NCBI GenBank assembly: GCA_036971475.1
Contig: JBAIZL010000001.1
Span: 212,476,575-212,540,574, forward strand
Origin: Prosapia bicincta
Taxonomy: Eukaryota; Arthropoda; Insecta; Hemiptera; Cercopidae
Direction of reading: 5' to 3'
DNA: 64,000 bases
Part shown: positions 1 to 15,500 of the stretch, piece after piece
Layout of the letters: the number at the start of each line of letters is the position of its first letter
Position numbering within the stretch: position 1 is the stretch's first letter
Notes under the pieces: model-generated
Told to the model about the DNA's origin: nothing
Database searches by the model: none
What the model saw: the letters and a program-made list of their open reading frames with translations, nothing else
Made by a program: the position numbers and the translations under genes

Positions 1-300
<300 letters not shown>

Positions 301-339
301 GTACCATTGATCTTATTGTGCGTGTACCTTATGTTTCAG

Positions 340-546
340 CTTCAGCGAATTTACCCGAGTGTAGCAGTTAAACTGATTAACAAATTAACATCTTTGTTTA
401 AAACAAAAGCCTCCAACATCGATCTGTTCAGTGTTCGCTCAGTCAGTAAGCCCCATCAGTACACCGACGTCAGATTCTCCGTCTATAACTCTGGCTACTT
501 CAAACCCGTCAGACTGCATGCCATTCTACTCATGAACAGGCAAGAG
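340..546 (+). CDS. CadN: CadN-type exon 1 of window: membrane-proximal extracellular segment
   Basis: Residues 1-69 of the partial product. The acceptor is the AG at 338-339 after TATGTTTC; a second in-frame AG at 344-345 would start the exon at 346 and drop two residues. The donor is GAG|GTAAAT after 546, phase 0. The peptide includes DLFSVRSV and a [10 protein letters not shown]...PVRLHAILL stretch, as in the region between the cadherin repeats and the first EGF of fly CadN. It follows an (AC)n tract by about 40 bases. Confidence 0.82.
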
Positions 547-3500
547 GTAAATCCCAGAGAAATGAGAATCCCTCAACCCCTCATATATTGATCTTTTCAC
601 TTTGTTTGTGTTTTTATTTCTTTCATGCATTTTATCGTACCACCTGTTGTATATAGGTAGAAGAGGAAATAGGGTTCCAGTTAGATGTTGGAGTTAGCAA
701 GTGCCTTTTGGAGAGCGGGATCTGCGAGGGTAGCTGTAAGGATGTGTTGCACGTGAGAAGTGAGCCGCAGCTGGTGAACGCAAACACGAGTGCCCTGGCA
801 GGAGTGTCCGTGGACGTTGTCGCTGAGTGCCGATGTTCTGCCCGCCTTCTACCGAAGCCTTCGTCGTGTTACTCCAGCCCTTGCCTCAACGGTGGCAGCT
901 GCGTAGAGCTCATTCAAGGGGTCAGGTTCGTATTCAGTGTGCGCTACTTAGTCTCGGTTTCGACAAGAGAGAAATTTAAAACTTATTCTTAAAGTACTTG
1001 AACCGGTACTTTTATTTGCGCCTGGAGTAGAGTAAAAGATGTCGGGAAGAATATTATTATAACTGCACACTGAGGCAGACAAAAATAGGGAACATGAAGA
1101 AATCAATTAACCCAGTAAAGTATTGTGACGTTTACATCCCAACTCAAGCTTTAAGTTAAGGCAACACACTTTGAACTACACACTCAAAGTAACATAATTA
1201 TGAATATGACTACGCTCCATATTCGAAGTCACAGCTTCATACCTAAAGTTACATCTCCTTACTTGACGCTACAGCAACATATCTGACCTTATAACAACAT
1301 ACTTTGAACTACACACTCAAAGTGACATAAATGTGAATATGACTACGCTCCATTTTCGAAGTCACAGCCCCATACTTAAAGTTACATCCACTTACTTGAC
1401 GTTACAGCAACATATCTGACGTTACAGCAACATATCTGACATTACAACAGCATACTTTAAGCTACACGCTCAAAGTAACATAAATGTGAATATGACTACG
1501 CTTCATATTCGAAGTCACAGCTCCATACCTAACTTACATCTTCTTACTTGACGTTACAGCAACATATCTGACGTTACAGCAACGTATACAACAACACACT
1601 TTGAGCTACACACTCAAAGTAATTGAAATGTGAATATGACTAATCTCCATATTCGAAGTCACAGCCCCATACTTGAAGTTACATCCTCTTACTTGACGTT
1701 ACAGCAACATATCTGACGTTACAACAACATACTTTGAGCTACACACTCAAAGTAACATAAAAGTAAATATGACTAATCTCCATATTCCAAGTCACAGCCC
1801 CATACCTAAAGTTACATCTCCTTACTTGACGTTACAGCAACATATCTGACGTTACAACAACATACTTTGAGCTACACACTCAAAGTAACATAAAAGTAAA
1901 TATGACTAATCTCCATATTCCAAGTCACAGCCCCATACCTAAAGTTACATCTCCTTACTTGACGTTACAGCAACATATCTGACGTTACAACAACATACTT
2001 TGAGCTACACACTCAAAGTAACATAAAAGTAAATATGACTAATCTCCATATTCCAAGTCACAGCCCCATACCTAAAGTTACATCTCCTTACTTGACGTTA
2101 CAGCAACACATCTGACCTTATAACAACACACTTTGAGCTACACACTCAAAGTAACATAAATATGAATATGACTACGCTCCATATTCGAAGTCACAGCTTC
2201 ATACCTAAATTTACATCTCCTTACTTGACGTTACAGGAACATATCTGACGTTACAGCAACATACTTTGAGCTACACACTCAAAGTAACATAAACGAAAAT
2301 ATGACTAATCTCCATATTCGAAGTCAGAGCCCCATACGTAAAGTTACATCCTCTTACTTGACGTTACAGCAACATATCTTACCTTATAACAACACACTTT
2401 GAGCTACACACTCAAAGTAACATAAATGTGAATATGACTACGCTCTATATTCGAAGTCACAGTCCCATACGTAAAGTTAAATCCTCTTACTTGACGTTAC
2501 AGCGACATATCTGACGTTACAACAACATAATTTGAGATACACACTCAAAGTAACATAAATATGAATATGACTACGCTCCATATTCGAAGTCACAGCCCCA
2601 TACGTAAAGTTACATCTCCTTACTTGACGTTACAGCAAAATATCTGACCTTACAATAACATACTTTGAGCTACACACTCAAAGTGACATAAATGTGAATA
2701 TGACTACGCTCTATATTCGAAGTCACAGTCCCATACGTAAAGTTAAATCCTCTTACTTGACGTTACAGCGACATATCTGACGTTACAACAACATAATTTG
2801 AGATACACACTCAAAGTAACATAAATATGAATATGACTACGCTCCATATTCTAAGTCAGAGCCCTATACGTAAAGTTAAATCCTCTTACTTGACGTTACA
2901 GCGACATATCTGAAGTTACAACAACATAATTTGAGATACACACTCAAAGTAACATAAATATTAATATGACTACGCTCCATATTCGAAGTCAAAGCCCACT
3001 ACTTAAAGTTACATCTCCTTACTTGACGTTACAGCAACACATCTGACGATACAACAACATAATTTGAGATACACACTCAAAGTAACATAAATATGAATAT
3101 GACTACGCTCCATATTCGAAGTCACAGCCCCATACCTAAATTTACATCTCCTTACTTGACGTTACAGCAACACATCTGACGTTACAACAACATAATTTGA
3201 GATACACACTCAAAGTAACATAAATATGAATATGACTACGCTCCATATTCTAAGTCAGAGCCCTATACGTAAAGTTACATCCTCTTACTTGACGTTACAG
3301 CGACATATCTGACGTTACAACAACATAATTTGAGATACACACTCAAAGTAACATAAATGTGAATATGACTACGCTCCATATTCGAAGTCACAGCCCACTA
3401 CTTAAAGTTACATCTCCTTACTTGACGTTACAGCGACATATCTGACGTTACAACAACATAATTTGAGATACACACTCAAAGTGACATAAATGTGAATATG

Positions 3501-6500
3501 ACTACGCTCCATATTCTAAGTCAGAGCCCTATACGTAAAGTTAAATCCTCTTACTTGACGTTACAGCGACATATCTGACGTTACAACAACATAATTTGAG
3601 ATACACACTCAAAGTAACATAAATATGAATATGACTACGCTCCATATTCGAAGTCACAGCTTCATACTTAAAGTTAAATCCTCTTACTTGACGTTACAGC
3701 GACATATCTGAAGTTACAACAACACACTTTGAGCTACACACTCAAAGTTACATAAATGTGAATATGACTACGCTCCATATTCTAAGTCAGAGCCCTATAC
3801 GTAAAGTTAAATCCTCTTACTTGACGTTACAGCGACATATCTGACGTTACAACAACATAATTTGAGATACACACTCAAAGTAACATAAATATGAATATGA
3901 CTACGCTCCATATTCGAAGTCACAGCCCCATACCTAAATTTACATCTCCTTACTTGACGTTATAACAACACACTTTGAGCTACACACTCAAAGTGACATA
4001 AATGTGAATATGACTACGCTCCATATTCGAAGTCACAGCCCCATACGTAAAGTTAAATCCTCTTACTTGACGTTACAGCGACATATCTGACGTTACAACA
4101 ACATAATTTGAGATACACACTCAAAGTAACATAAATATGAATATGACTACGCTCCATATTCGAAGTCACAGCCCCATACGTAAAGTTAAATCCTCTTACT
4201 TGACGTTACAGCGACATATCTGACGTTACAACAACATAATTTGAGATACACACTCAAAGTAACATAAATATGAATATGACTACGCTCCATATTCGAAGTC
4301 ACAGCCCCATACGTAAAGTTACATCTCCTTACTTGACGTTACAGCGACATATCTGACGTTACAACAACATAATTTGAGATACACACTCAAAGTAACATAA
4401 ATATGAATATGACTACGCTCCATATTCGAAGTCACAGCCCCATACGTAAAGTTACATCTCCTTACTTGACGTTACAGCGACATATCTGACGTTACAAAAA
4501 CATAATTTGAGATACACACTCAAAGTAACATAAATGTGAATATGACTACGCTCCATATTCGAAGTCACAGCCCCATACGTAAAGTTAAATCCTCCTGCTT
4601 GACGTTACAGCGACATATCTGACGTTACAACAACATAATTTGAGATACACACTCAAAGTAACATAAATATGAATATGACTACGCTCCATATTCGAAGTCA
4701 CAGCCCCATACGTAAAGTTAAATCCTCTTACTTGACGTTACAGCGACATATCTGACGTTACAACAACATAATTTGAGATACACACTCAAAGTAACATAAA
4801 TATGAATATGACTACGCTCCATATTCGAAGTCACAGCTTCATACCTAAAGTTACATCTCCTTACTTGACGTTATAACAACACACTTTGAGCTACACACTC
4901 AAAGTGACATAAATGTGAATATGACTACGCTCCATATTCTAAGTCAGAGCCCTATACGTAAAGTTAAATCCTCTTACTTGACGTTACAGCAACATATCTG
5001 ACGTTACAACAACATACTTTGAGCTACACACTCAAAGTAACATAAATGTGAATATGACTAATCTCCATATTCCAAGTCACAGCCCCATACCTAAAGTTAC
5101 ATCTCCTTACTTGACGTTACAGCAACATATCTTACCTTATAACAACACACTTTGAGCTACACACTCAAAGTAACATAAATGTGAATATGACTACGCTCTA
5201 TATTCGAAGTCACAGCTTCATACTTAAAGTTAAATCCTCTTACTTGACGTTACAGCGACATATCTGAAGTTACAACAACACACTTTGAGCTACACACTCA
5301 AAGTTACATAAATGTGAATATGACTACGCTCCATATTCTAAGTCAGAGCCCTATACGTAAAGTTAAATCCTCTTACTTGACGTTACAGCAACATATCTGA
5401 CGTTACAACAACATACTTTGAGCTACACACTCAAAGTAACATAAATGTGAATATGACTACGCTCCATATTCGAAGTCACAGCTTCATACGTAAAGTTAAA
5501 TCCTCTTACTTGACGTTACAGCGACATATCTGACGTTACAACAACATAATTTGAGATACACACTCAAAGTAACATAAATATGAATATGACTACGCTCCAT
5601 ATTCGAAGTCACAGCCCCATACCTAAATTTACATCTCCTTACTTGGCGTTATAACAACACACTTTGAGCTACACACTCAAAGTGACATAAATGTGAATAT
5701 GACTACGCTCCATATTCGAAGTCACAGCCCCATACGTAAAGTTAAATCCTCTTACTTGACGTTACAGCGACATATCTGACGTTACAACAACATAATTTGA
5801 GATACACACTCAAAGTAACATAAATATGAATATGACTACGCTCCATATTCGAAGTCACAGCCCCATACGTAAAGTTAAATCCTCTTACTTGACGTTACAG
5901 CGACATATCTGACGTTACAACAACATAATTTGAGATACACACTCAAAGTAACATAAATATGAATATGACTACGCTCCATATTCGAAGTCACAGCCCCATA
6001 CGTAAAGTTACATCTCCTTACTTGACGTTACAGCGACATATCTGACGTTACAACAACATAATTTGAGATACACACTCAAAGTAACATAAATATGAATATG
6101 ACTACGCTCCATATTCGAAGTCACAGCCCCATACGTAAAGTTACATCTCCTTACTTGACGTTACAGCGACATATCTGACGTTACAACAACATAATTTGAG
6201 ATACACACTCAAAGTAACATAAATGTGAATATGACTACGCTCCATATTCGAAGTCACAGCCCCATACGTAAAGTTAAATCCTCCTGCTTGACGTTACAGC
6301 GACATATCTGACGTTACAACAACATAATTTGAGATACACACTCAAAGTAACATAAATATGAATATGACTACGCTCCATATTCGAAGTCACAGCCCCATAC
6401 GTAAAGTTAAATCCTCTTACTTGACGTTACAGCGACATATCTGACGTTACAACAACATAATTTGAGATACACACTCAAAGTAACATAAATATGAATATGA

Positions 6501-9500
6501 CTACGCTCCATATTCGAAGTCACAGCTTCATACCTAAAGTTACATCTCCTTACTTGACGTTATAACAACACACTTTGAGCTACACACTCAAAGTGACATA
6601 AATGTGAATATGACTACGCTCCATATTCTAAGTCAGAGCCCTATACGTAAAGTTAAATCCTCTTACTTGACGTTACAGCAACATATCTGACGTTACAACA
6701 ACATACTTTGAGCTACACACTCAAAGTAACATAAATGTGAATATGACTAATCTCCATATTCCAAGTCACAGCCCCATACCTAAAGTTACATCTCCTTACT
6801 TGACGTTACAGCAACATATCTGACGTTACAACAACATAATTTGAGCTACACACTCAAAGTAACATAAAAGTAAATATGACTAATCTCCATATTCCAAGTC
6901 ACAGCCCCATACCTAAAGTTACATCTCCTTACTTGACGTTACAGCAACATATCTTACCTTATAACAACACACTTTGAGCTACACACTCAAAGTAACATAA
7001 ATGTGAATATGACTACGCTCCATATTCGAAGTCACAGCTTCATACTTAAAGTTAAATCCTCTTACTTGACGTTACAGCGACATATCTGAAGTTACAACAA
7101 CACACTTTGAGCTACACACTCAAAGTTACATAAATGTGAATATGACTACGCTCCATATTCTAAGTCAGAGCCCTATACGTAAAGTTAAATCCTCTTACTT
7201 GACGTTACAGCAACATATCTGACGTTACAACAACATACTTTGAGCTACACACTCAAAGTAACATAAATGTGAATATGACTACGCTCCATATTCTAAGTCA
7301 GAGCCCTATACGTAAAGTTAAATCCTCTTACTTGACGTTACAGCAACATATCTGACGTTACAACAACATACTTTGAGCTACACACTCAAAGTAACATAAA
7401 AGTAAATATGACTAATCTCCATATTCCAAGTCACAGCCCCATACCTAAAGTTACATCTCCTTACTTGACGTTACAGCAACATATCTTACCTTATAACAAC
7501 ATAATTTGAGATACACACTCAAAGTAACATAAATATGAATATGACTACGCTCCATATTCGAAGTCACAGCCCCATACTTAAAGTTACATCCTCTTACTTG
7601 ACGTTACAGCGACATATCTGAAGTTACAACAACACACTTTGAGCTACACACTCAAAGTTACATAAATGTGAATATGACTACGCTCCATATTCTAAGTCAC
7701 AGCCCCATACCTAAAGTTACATCTCCTTACTTGACGTTACAGCAACATATCTGACGTTACAACAACATACTTTGAGCTACACACTCAAAGTTACATAAAT
7801 GTGAATATGACTACGCTCCATATTCGAAGTCACAGTCCATACCTAAAGTTACATCTCCTTACTTGACGCTACAGCAACATATCTGGCCTTACAACAACAC
7901 ACTTTGAGCTACACACTCAAAGTTACATAAATGTGAATATGACTAATCTCCATATTCCAAGTCACAGCTTCATACCTAAAGTTACATCTCCTTACTTGAC
8001 GTTACAGCAACATATCTTACCTTATAACAACATACTTTGAGCTACACACTCAAAGTTACATAAATGTGAATATGACTACGCTCCATATTCGAAGTCACAG
8101 CTTCATACTTAAAGTTAAATCCTCTTACTTGACGTTACAGCAACATATCTGACCTTATAACAACACACTTTGAGCTACACACTCAAAGTTACATAAATGT
8201 GGATATGACTACGCTCTATATTCGAAGTCACAGCCCCATACCTAAAGTTACATCTCCTTACTTGGCGTTACAGCAACATATCTGATTTTACAGCAACATA
8301 CTTTGAGATACACACTCAAAGTAACATAAATATGAATATGACTACGCTCCATATTCGAAGTCACAGCCCCATACTTAAAGTTACATCCTCTTACTTGACG
8401 TTACAGCGACATATCTGACGTTACAACAACATAATTTGAGATACACACTCAAAGTAACATAAATATGAATATGACTACGCTCCATATTCGAAGTCACAGC
8501 CCCATACTTAAAGTTACATCCTCTTACTTGACGTTACAGCGACATATCTGAAGTTACAACAACATAATTTGAGATACACACTCAAAGTAACATAAATGTG
8601 AATATGACTACGCTCCATATTCGAAGTCACAGCTTCATACTTAAAGTTAAATCCTCTTACTTGACGTTACAGCGACATATCTGAAGTTACAACAACACAC
8701 TTTGAGCTACACACTCAAAGTTACATAAATGTGAATATGACTACGCTCCATATTCTAAGTCACAGCCCCATACCTAAAGTTACATCTCCTTACTTGACGT
8801 TACAGCAACATATCTGACGTTACAACAACATACTTTGAGCTACACACTCAAAGTTACATAAATGTGAATATGACTACGCTCCATATTCGAAGTCACAGTC
8901 CATACCTAAAGTTACATCTCCTTACTTGACGCTACAGCAACATATCTGGCCTTACAACAACACACTTTGAGCTACACACTCAAAGTTACATAAATGTGAA
9001 TATGACTAATCTCCATATTCCAAGTCACAGCTTCATACCTAAAGTTACATCTCCTTACTTGACGTTACAGCAACATATCTTACCTTATAACAACATACTT
9101 TGAGCTACACACTCAAAGTTACATAAATGTGAATATGACTACGCTCCATATTCGAAGTCACAGCTTCATACTTAAAGTTAAATCCTCTTACTTGACGTTA
9201 CAGCAACATATCTGACCTTATAACAACACACTTTGAGCTACACACTCAAAGTTACATAAATGTGGATATGACTACGCTCTATATTCGAAGTCACAGCCCC
9301 ATACCTAAAGTTACATCTCCTTACTTGGCGTTACAGCAACATATCTGATTTTACAGCAACATACTTTGAGATACACACTCAAAGTAACATAAATATGAAT
9401 ATGACTACGCTCCATATTCGAAGTCACAGCCCCATACTTAAAGTTACATCCTCTTACTTGACGTTACAGCGACATATCTGACGTTACAACAACATAATTT

Positions 9501-12500
9501 GAGATACACACTCAAAGTAACATAAATATGAATATGACTACGCTCCATATTCGAAGTCACAGCCCCATACTTAAAGTTACATCCTCTTACTTGACGTTAC
9601 AGCGACATATCTGACGTTACAACAACATAATTTGAGATACACACTCAAAGTAACATAAATATGAATATGACTACGCTCCATATTCGAAGTCACAGCCCCA
9701 TACTTAAAGTTACATCCTCTTACTTGACGTTACAGCGACATATCTGACGTTACAACAACATAATTTGAGATATACACTCAAAGTAACATAAATATGAATA
9801 TGACTACGCTCCATATTCGAAGTCACAGCCCCATACTTAAAGTTACATCCTCTTACTTGACGTTACAGCGACATATCTGACGTTACAACAACATAATTTG
9901 AGATATACACTCAAAGTAACATAAATATGAATATGACTACGCTCCATATTCGAAGTCACAGCCCCATACTTAAAGTTACATCCTCTTACTTGACGTTACA
10001 GCGACATATCTGACGTTACAACAACATAATTTGAGATACACACTCAAAGTAACATAAATATGAATATGACTACGCTCCATATTCGAAGTCACAGCCCCAT
10101 ACTTAAAGTTACATCCTCTTACTTGACGTTACAGCGACATATCTGACGTTACAACAACATAATTTGAGATACACACTCAAAGTAACATAAATATGAATAT
10201 GACTACGCTCCACATTCGAAGTCACAGCCCCATACTTAAAGTTACATCCTCTTACTTGACGTTACAGCGACATATCTGACGTTACAACAACATAATTTGA
10301 GATACACACTCAAAGTAACATAAATATGAATATGACTACGCTCCATATTCGAAGTCACAGCCCCATACCTAAATTTACATCTCCTTACTTGGCGATACAG
10401 CAACATATCTGACGTTACAGCAACATACTTTGAGATACACACTCAAAGTAACATAAATATGAATATGACTACGCTCCATATTCGAAGTCACAGCCCCATA
10501 CTTAAAGTTAAATCCTCTTACTTGACGTTACAGCGACATATCTGACGTTACAACAACATAATTTGAGATACACACTCAAAGTAACATAAATATGAATATG
10601 ACTACGCTCCATATTCGAAGTCACAGCCCCATACTTAAAGTTACATCCTCTTACTTGACGTTACAGCGACATATCTGACGTTACAACAACATAATTTGAG
10701 ATACACACTCAAAGTAACATAAATATGAATATGACTACGCTCCATATTCGAAGTCACAGCCCCATACTTAAAGTTACATCCTCTTACTTGACGTTACAGC
10801 GACATATCTGACGTTACAACAACATACTTTGAGCTACACACTCAAAGTAACATAAAAGTAAATATGACTAATCTCCATATTCCAAGTCACAGCCCCATAC
10901 CTAAAGTTACATCTCCTTACTTGACGTTACAGCAACATATCTTACCTTATAACAACACACTTTGAGCTACACACTCAAAGTAACATAAATGTGAATATGA
11001 CTACGCTCCATATTCGAAGTCACAGCTTCATACTTAAAGTTAAATCCTCTTACTTGACGTTACAGCGACATATCTGAAGTTACAACAACACACTTTGAGC
11101 TACACACTCAAAGTTACATAAATGTGAATATGACTACGCTCCATATTCTAAGTCACAGCCCCATACCTAAAGTTACATCTCCTTACTTGACGTTGCAGCA
11201 ACATATCTGACGTTACAACAACATACTTTGAGCTACACACTCAAAGTTACATAAATGTGAATATGACTACGCTCCATATTCGAAGTCACAGCCCCATACC
11301 TAAAGTTACATCTCCTTACTTGACGCTACAGCAACATATCTGGCCTTACAACAACACACTTTGAGCTACACACTCAAAGTTACATAAATGTGAATATGAC
11401 TAATCTCCATATTCCAAGTCACAGCTTCATACCTAAAGTTACATCTCCTTACTTGAAGTTACAGCAACATATCTTACCTTATAACAACATACTTTGAGCT
11501 ACACACTCAAAGTTACATAAATGTGAATATGACTACGCTCCATATTCGAAGTCACAGCTTCATACTTAAAGTTAAATCCTCTTACTTGACGTTACAGCAA
11601 CATATCTGACCTTATAACAACACACTTTGAGCTACACACTCAAAGTTACATAAATGTGGATATGACTACGCTCTATATTCGAAGTCACAGCCCCATACCT
11701 AAAGTTACATCTCCTTACTTGGCGTTACAGCAACATATCTGACGTTACAGCAACATACTTTGAGATACACACTCAAAGTAACATAAATATGAATATGACT
11801 ACGCTCCATATTCGAAGTCACAGCCCCATACTTAAAGTTACATCCTCTTACTTGACGTTACAGCGACATATCTGACGTTACAACAACATAATTTGAGATA
11901 CACACTCAAAGTAACATAAATATGAATATGACTACGCTCCATATTCGAAGTCACAGCCCCATACTTAAAGTTACATCCTCTTACTTGACGTTACAGCGAC
12001 ATATCTGACGTTACAACAACATAATTTGAGATATACACTCAAAGTAACATAAATATGAATATGACTACGCTCCATATTCGAAGTCACAGCCCCATACTTA
12101 AAGTTACATCCTCTTACTTGACGTTACAGCGACATATCTGACGTTACAACAACATAATTTGAGATATACACTCAAAGTAACATAAATATGAATATGACTA
12201 CGCTCCATATTCGAAGTCACAGCCCCATACTTAAAGTTACATCCTCTTACTTGACGTTACAGCGACATATCTGACGTTACAACAACATAATTTGAGATAC
12301 ACACTCAAAGTAACATAAATATGAATATGACTACGCACCATATTCGAAGTCACAGCCCCATACTTAAAGTTACATCCTCTTACTTGACGTTACAGCGACA
12401 TATCTGACGTTACAACAACATAATTTGAGATACACACTCAAAGTAACATAAATATGAATATGACTACGCTCCACATTCGAAGTCACAGCCCCATACTTAA

Positions 12501-15500
12501 AGTTACATCCTCTTACTTGACGTTACAGCGACATATCTTACGTTACAACAACATAATTTGAGATACACACTCAAAGTAACATAAATATGAATATGACTAC
12601 GCTCCATATTCGAAGTCACAGCCCCATACCTAAATTTACATCTCCTTACTTGGCGTTACAGCAACATATCTGACGTTACAGCAACATACTTTGAGATACA
12701 CACTCAAAGTAACATAAATATGAATATGACTACGCTCCATATTCGAAGTCACAGCCCCATACTTAAAGTTAAATCCTCTTACTTGACGTTACAGCGACAT
12801 ATCTGACGTTACAACAACATAATTTGAGATACACACTCAAAGTAACATAAATATGAATATGACTACGCTCCATATTCGAAGTCACAGCCCCATACTTGAA
12901 GTTACATCCTCTTACTTGACGTTACAGCGACATATCTGACGTTACAACAACATAATTTGAGATACACACTCAAAGTAACATAAATGTGAATATGACTACG
13001 CTCCATATTCGAAGTCACAGTTTCATACTTAAAGTTAAATCCTCTTACTTGACGTTACAGCAACATATCTGACCTTATAACAACACACTTTGAGCTACAC
13101 ACTCAAAGTTACATAAATGTGGATATGACTACGCTCTATGTTCGAAGTCACAGCCCCATACCTAAAGTTACATCTCCTTACTTGGCGTTACAGCAACATA
13201 TCTGACGTTACAGCAACATACTTTGAGATACACACTCAAAGTAACATAAATATGAATATGACTACGCTCCATATTCGAAGTCACAGCCCCATACTTAAAG
13301 TTACATCCTCTTACTTGACGTTACAGCGACATATCTGACGTTACAACAACATAATTTGAGATACACACTCAAAGTAACATAAATATGAATATGACTACGC
13401 TCCATATTCGAAGTCACAGCCCCATACTTAAAGTTACATCCTCTTACTTGACGTTACAGCGACATATCTGACGTTACAACAACATAATTTGAGATACACA
13501 CTCAAAGTAACATAAATATGAATATGACTACGCTCCATATTCGAAGTCACAGCCCCATACTTAAAGTTAAATCCTCTTACTTGACGTTACAGCGACATAT
13601 CTGACGTTACAACAACATAATTTGAGATACACACTCAAAGTAACATAAATATGAATATGACTACGCTCCATATTCGAAGTCACAGCCCCATACTTAAAGT
13701 TACATCCTCTTACTTGACGTTACAGCGACATATCTGACGTTACAACAACATAATTTGAGATACACACTCAAAGTAACATAAATATGAATATGACTACGCT
13801 CCATATTCGAAGTCACAGCCCCATACTTAAAGTTACATCCTCTTACTTGACGTTACAGCGACATATCTGACGTTACAACAACATACTTTGAGCTACACAC
13901 TCAAAGTAACATAAAAGTAAATATGACTAATCTCCATATTCCAAGTCACAGCCCCATACCTAAAGTTACATCTCCTTACTTGACGTTACAGCAACATATC
14001 TTACCTTATAACAACACACTTTGAGCTACACACTCAAAGTAACATAAATGTGAATATGACTACGCTCCATATTCGAAGTCACAGCTTCATACTTAAAGTT
14101 AAATCCTCTTACTTGACGTTACAGCGACATATCTGAAGTTACAACAACACACTTTGAGCTACACACTCAAAGTTACATAAATGTGAATATGACTACGCTC
14201 CATATTCTAAGTCACAGCCCCATACCTAAAGTTACATCTCCTTACTTGACGTTACAGCAACATATCTGACGTTACAACAACATACTTTGAGCTACACACT
14301 CAAAGTTACATAAATGTGAATATGACTACGCTCCATATTCGAAGTCACAGCCCCATACCTAAAGTTACATCTCCTTACTTGACGCTACAGCAACATATCT
14401 GGCCTTACAACAACACACTTTGAGCTACACACTCAAAGTTACATAAATGTGAATATGACTAATCTCCATATTCCAAGTCACAGCTTCATACCTAAAGTTA
14501 CATCTCCTTACTTGACGTTACAGCAACATATCTTACCTTATAACAACATACTTTGAGCTACACACTCAAAGTTACATAAATGTGAATATGACTACGCTCC
14601 ATATTCGAAGTCACAGCTTCATACTTAAAGTTAAATCCTCTTACTTGACGTTACAGCAACATATCTGACCTTATAACAACACACTTTGAGCTACACACTC
14701 AAAGTTACATAAATGTGGATATGACTACGCTCTATATTCGAAGTCACAGCCCCATACCTAAAGTTACATCTCCTTACTTGGCGTTACAGCAACATATCTG
14801 ACGTTACAGCAACATACTTTGAGATACACACTCAAAGTAACATAAATATGAATATGACTACGCTCCATATTCGAAGTCACAGCCCCATACTTAAAGTTAC
14901 ATCCTCTTACTTGACGTTACAGCGACATATCTGACGTTACAACAACATAATTTGAGATACACACTCAAAGTAACATAAATATGAATATGACTACGCTCCA
15001 TATTCGAAGTCACAGCCCCATACTTAAAGTTACATCCTCTTACTTGACGTTACAGCGACATATCTGACGTTACAACAACATAATTTGAGATACACACTCA
15101 AAGTAACATAAATATGAATATGACTACGCTCCATATTCGAAGTCACAGCCCCATACTTAAAGTTACATCCTCTTACTTGACGTTACAGCGACATATCTGA
15201 CGTTACAACAACATAATTTGAGATATACACTCAAAGTAACATAAATATGAATATGACTACGCTCCATATTCGAAGTCACAGCCCCATACTTAAAGTTACA
15301 TCCTCTTACTTGACGTTACAGCGACATATCTGACGTTACAACAACATAATTTGAGATATACACTCAAAGTAACATAAATATGAATATGACTACGCTCCAT
15401 ATTCGAAGTCACAGCCCCATACTTAAAGTTACATCCTCTTACTTGACGTTACAGCGACATATCTGACGTTACAACAACATAATTTGAGATACACACTCAA

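Noticed and set aside
10242..13338. Short open readings inside the 133-bp array (for example 10242-10442 on -, 13138-13338 on +)
   Set aside because: They are satellite sequence read through; the same peptides recur wherever monomer variants avoid a stop, with no start context, domain or codon bias.
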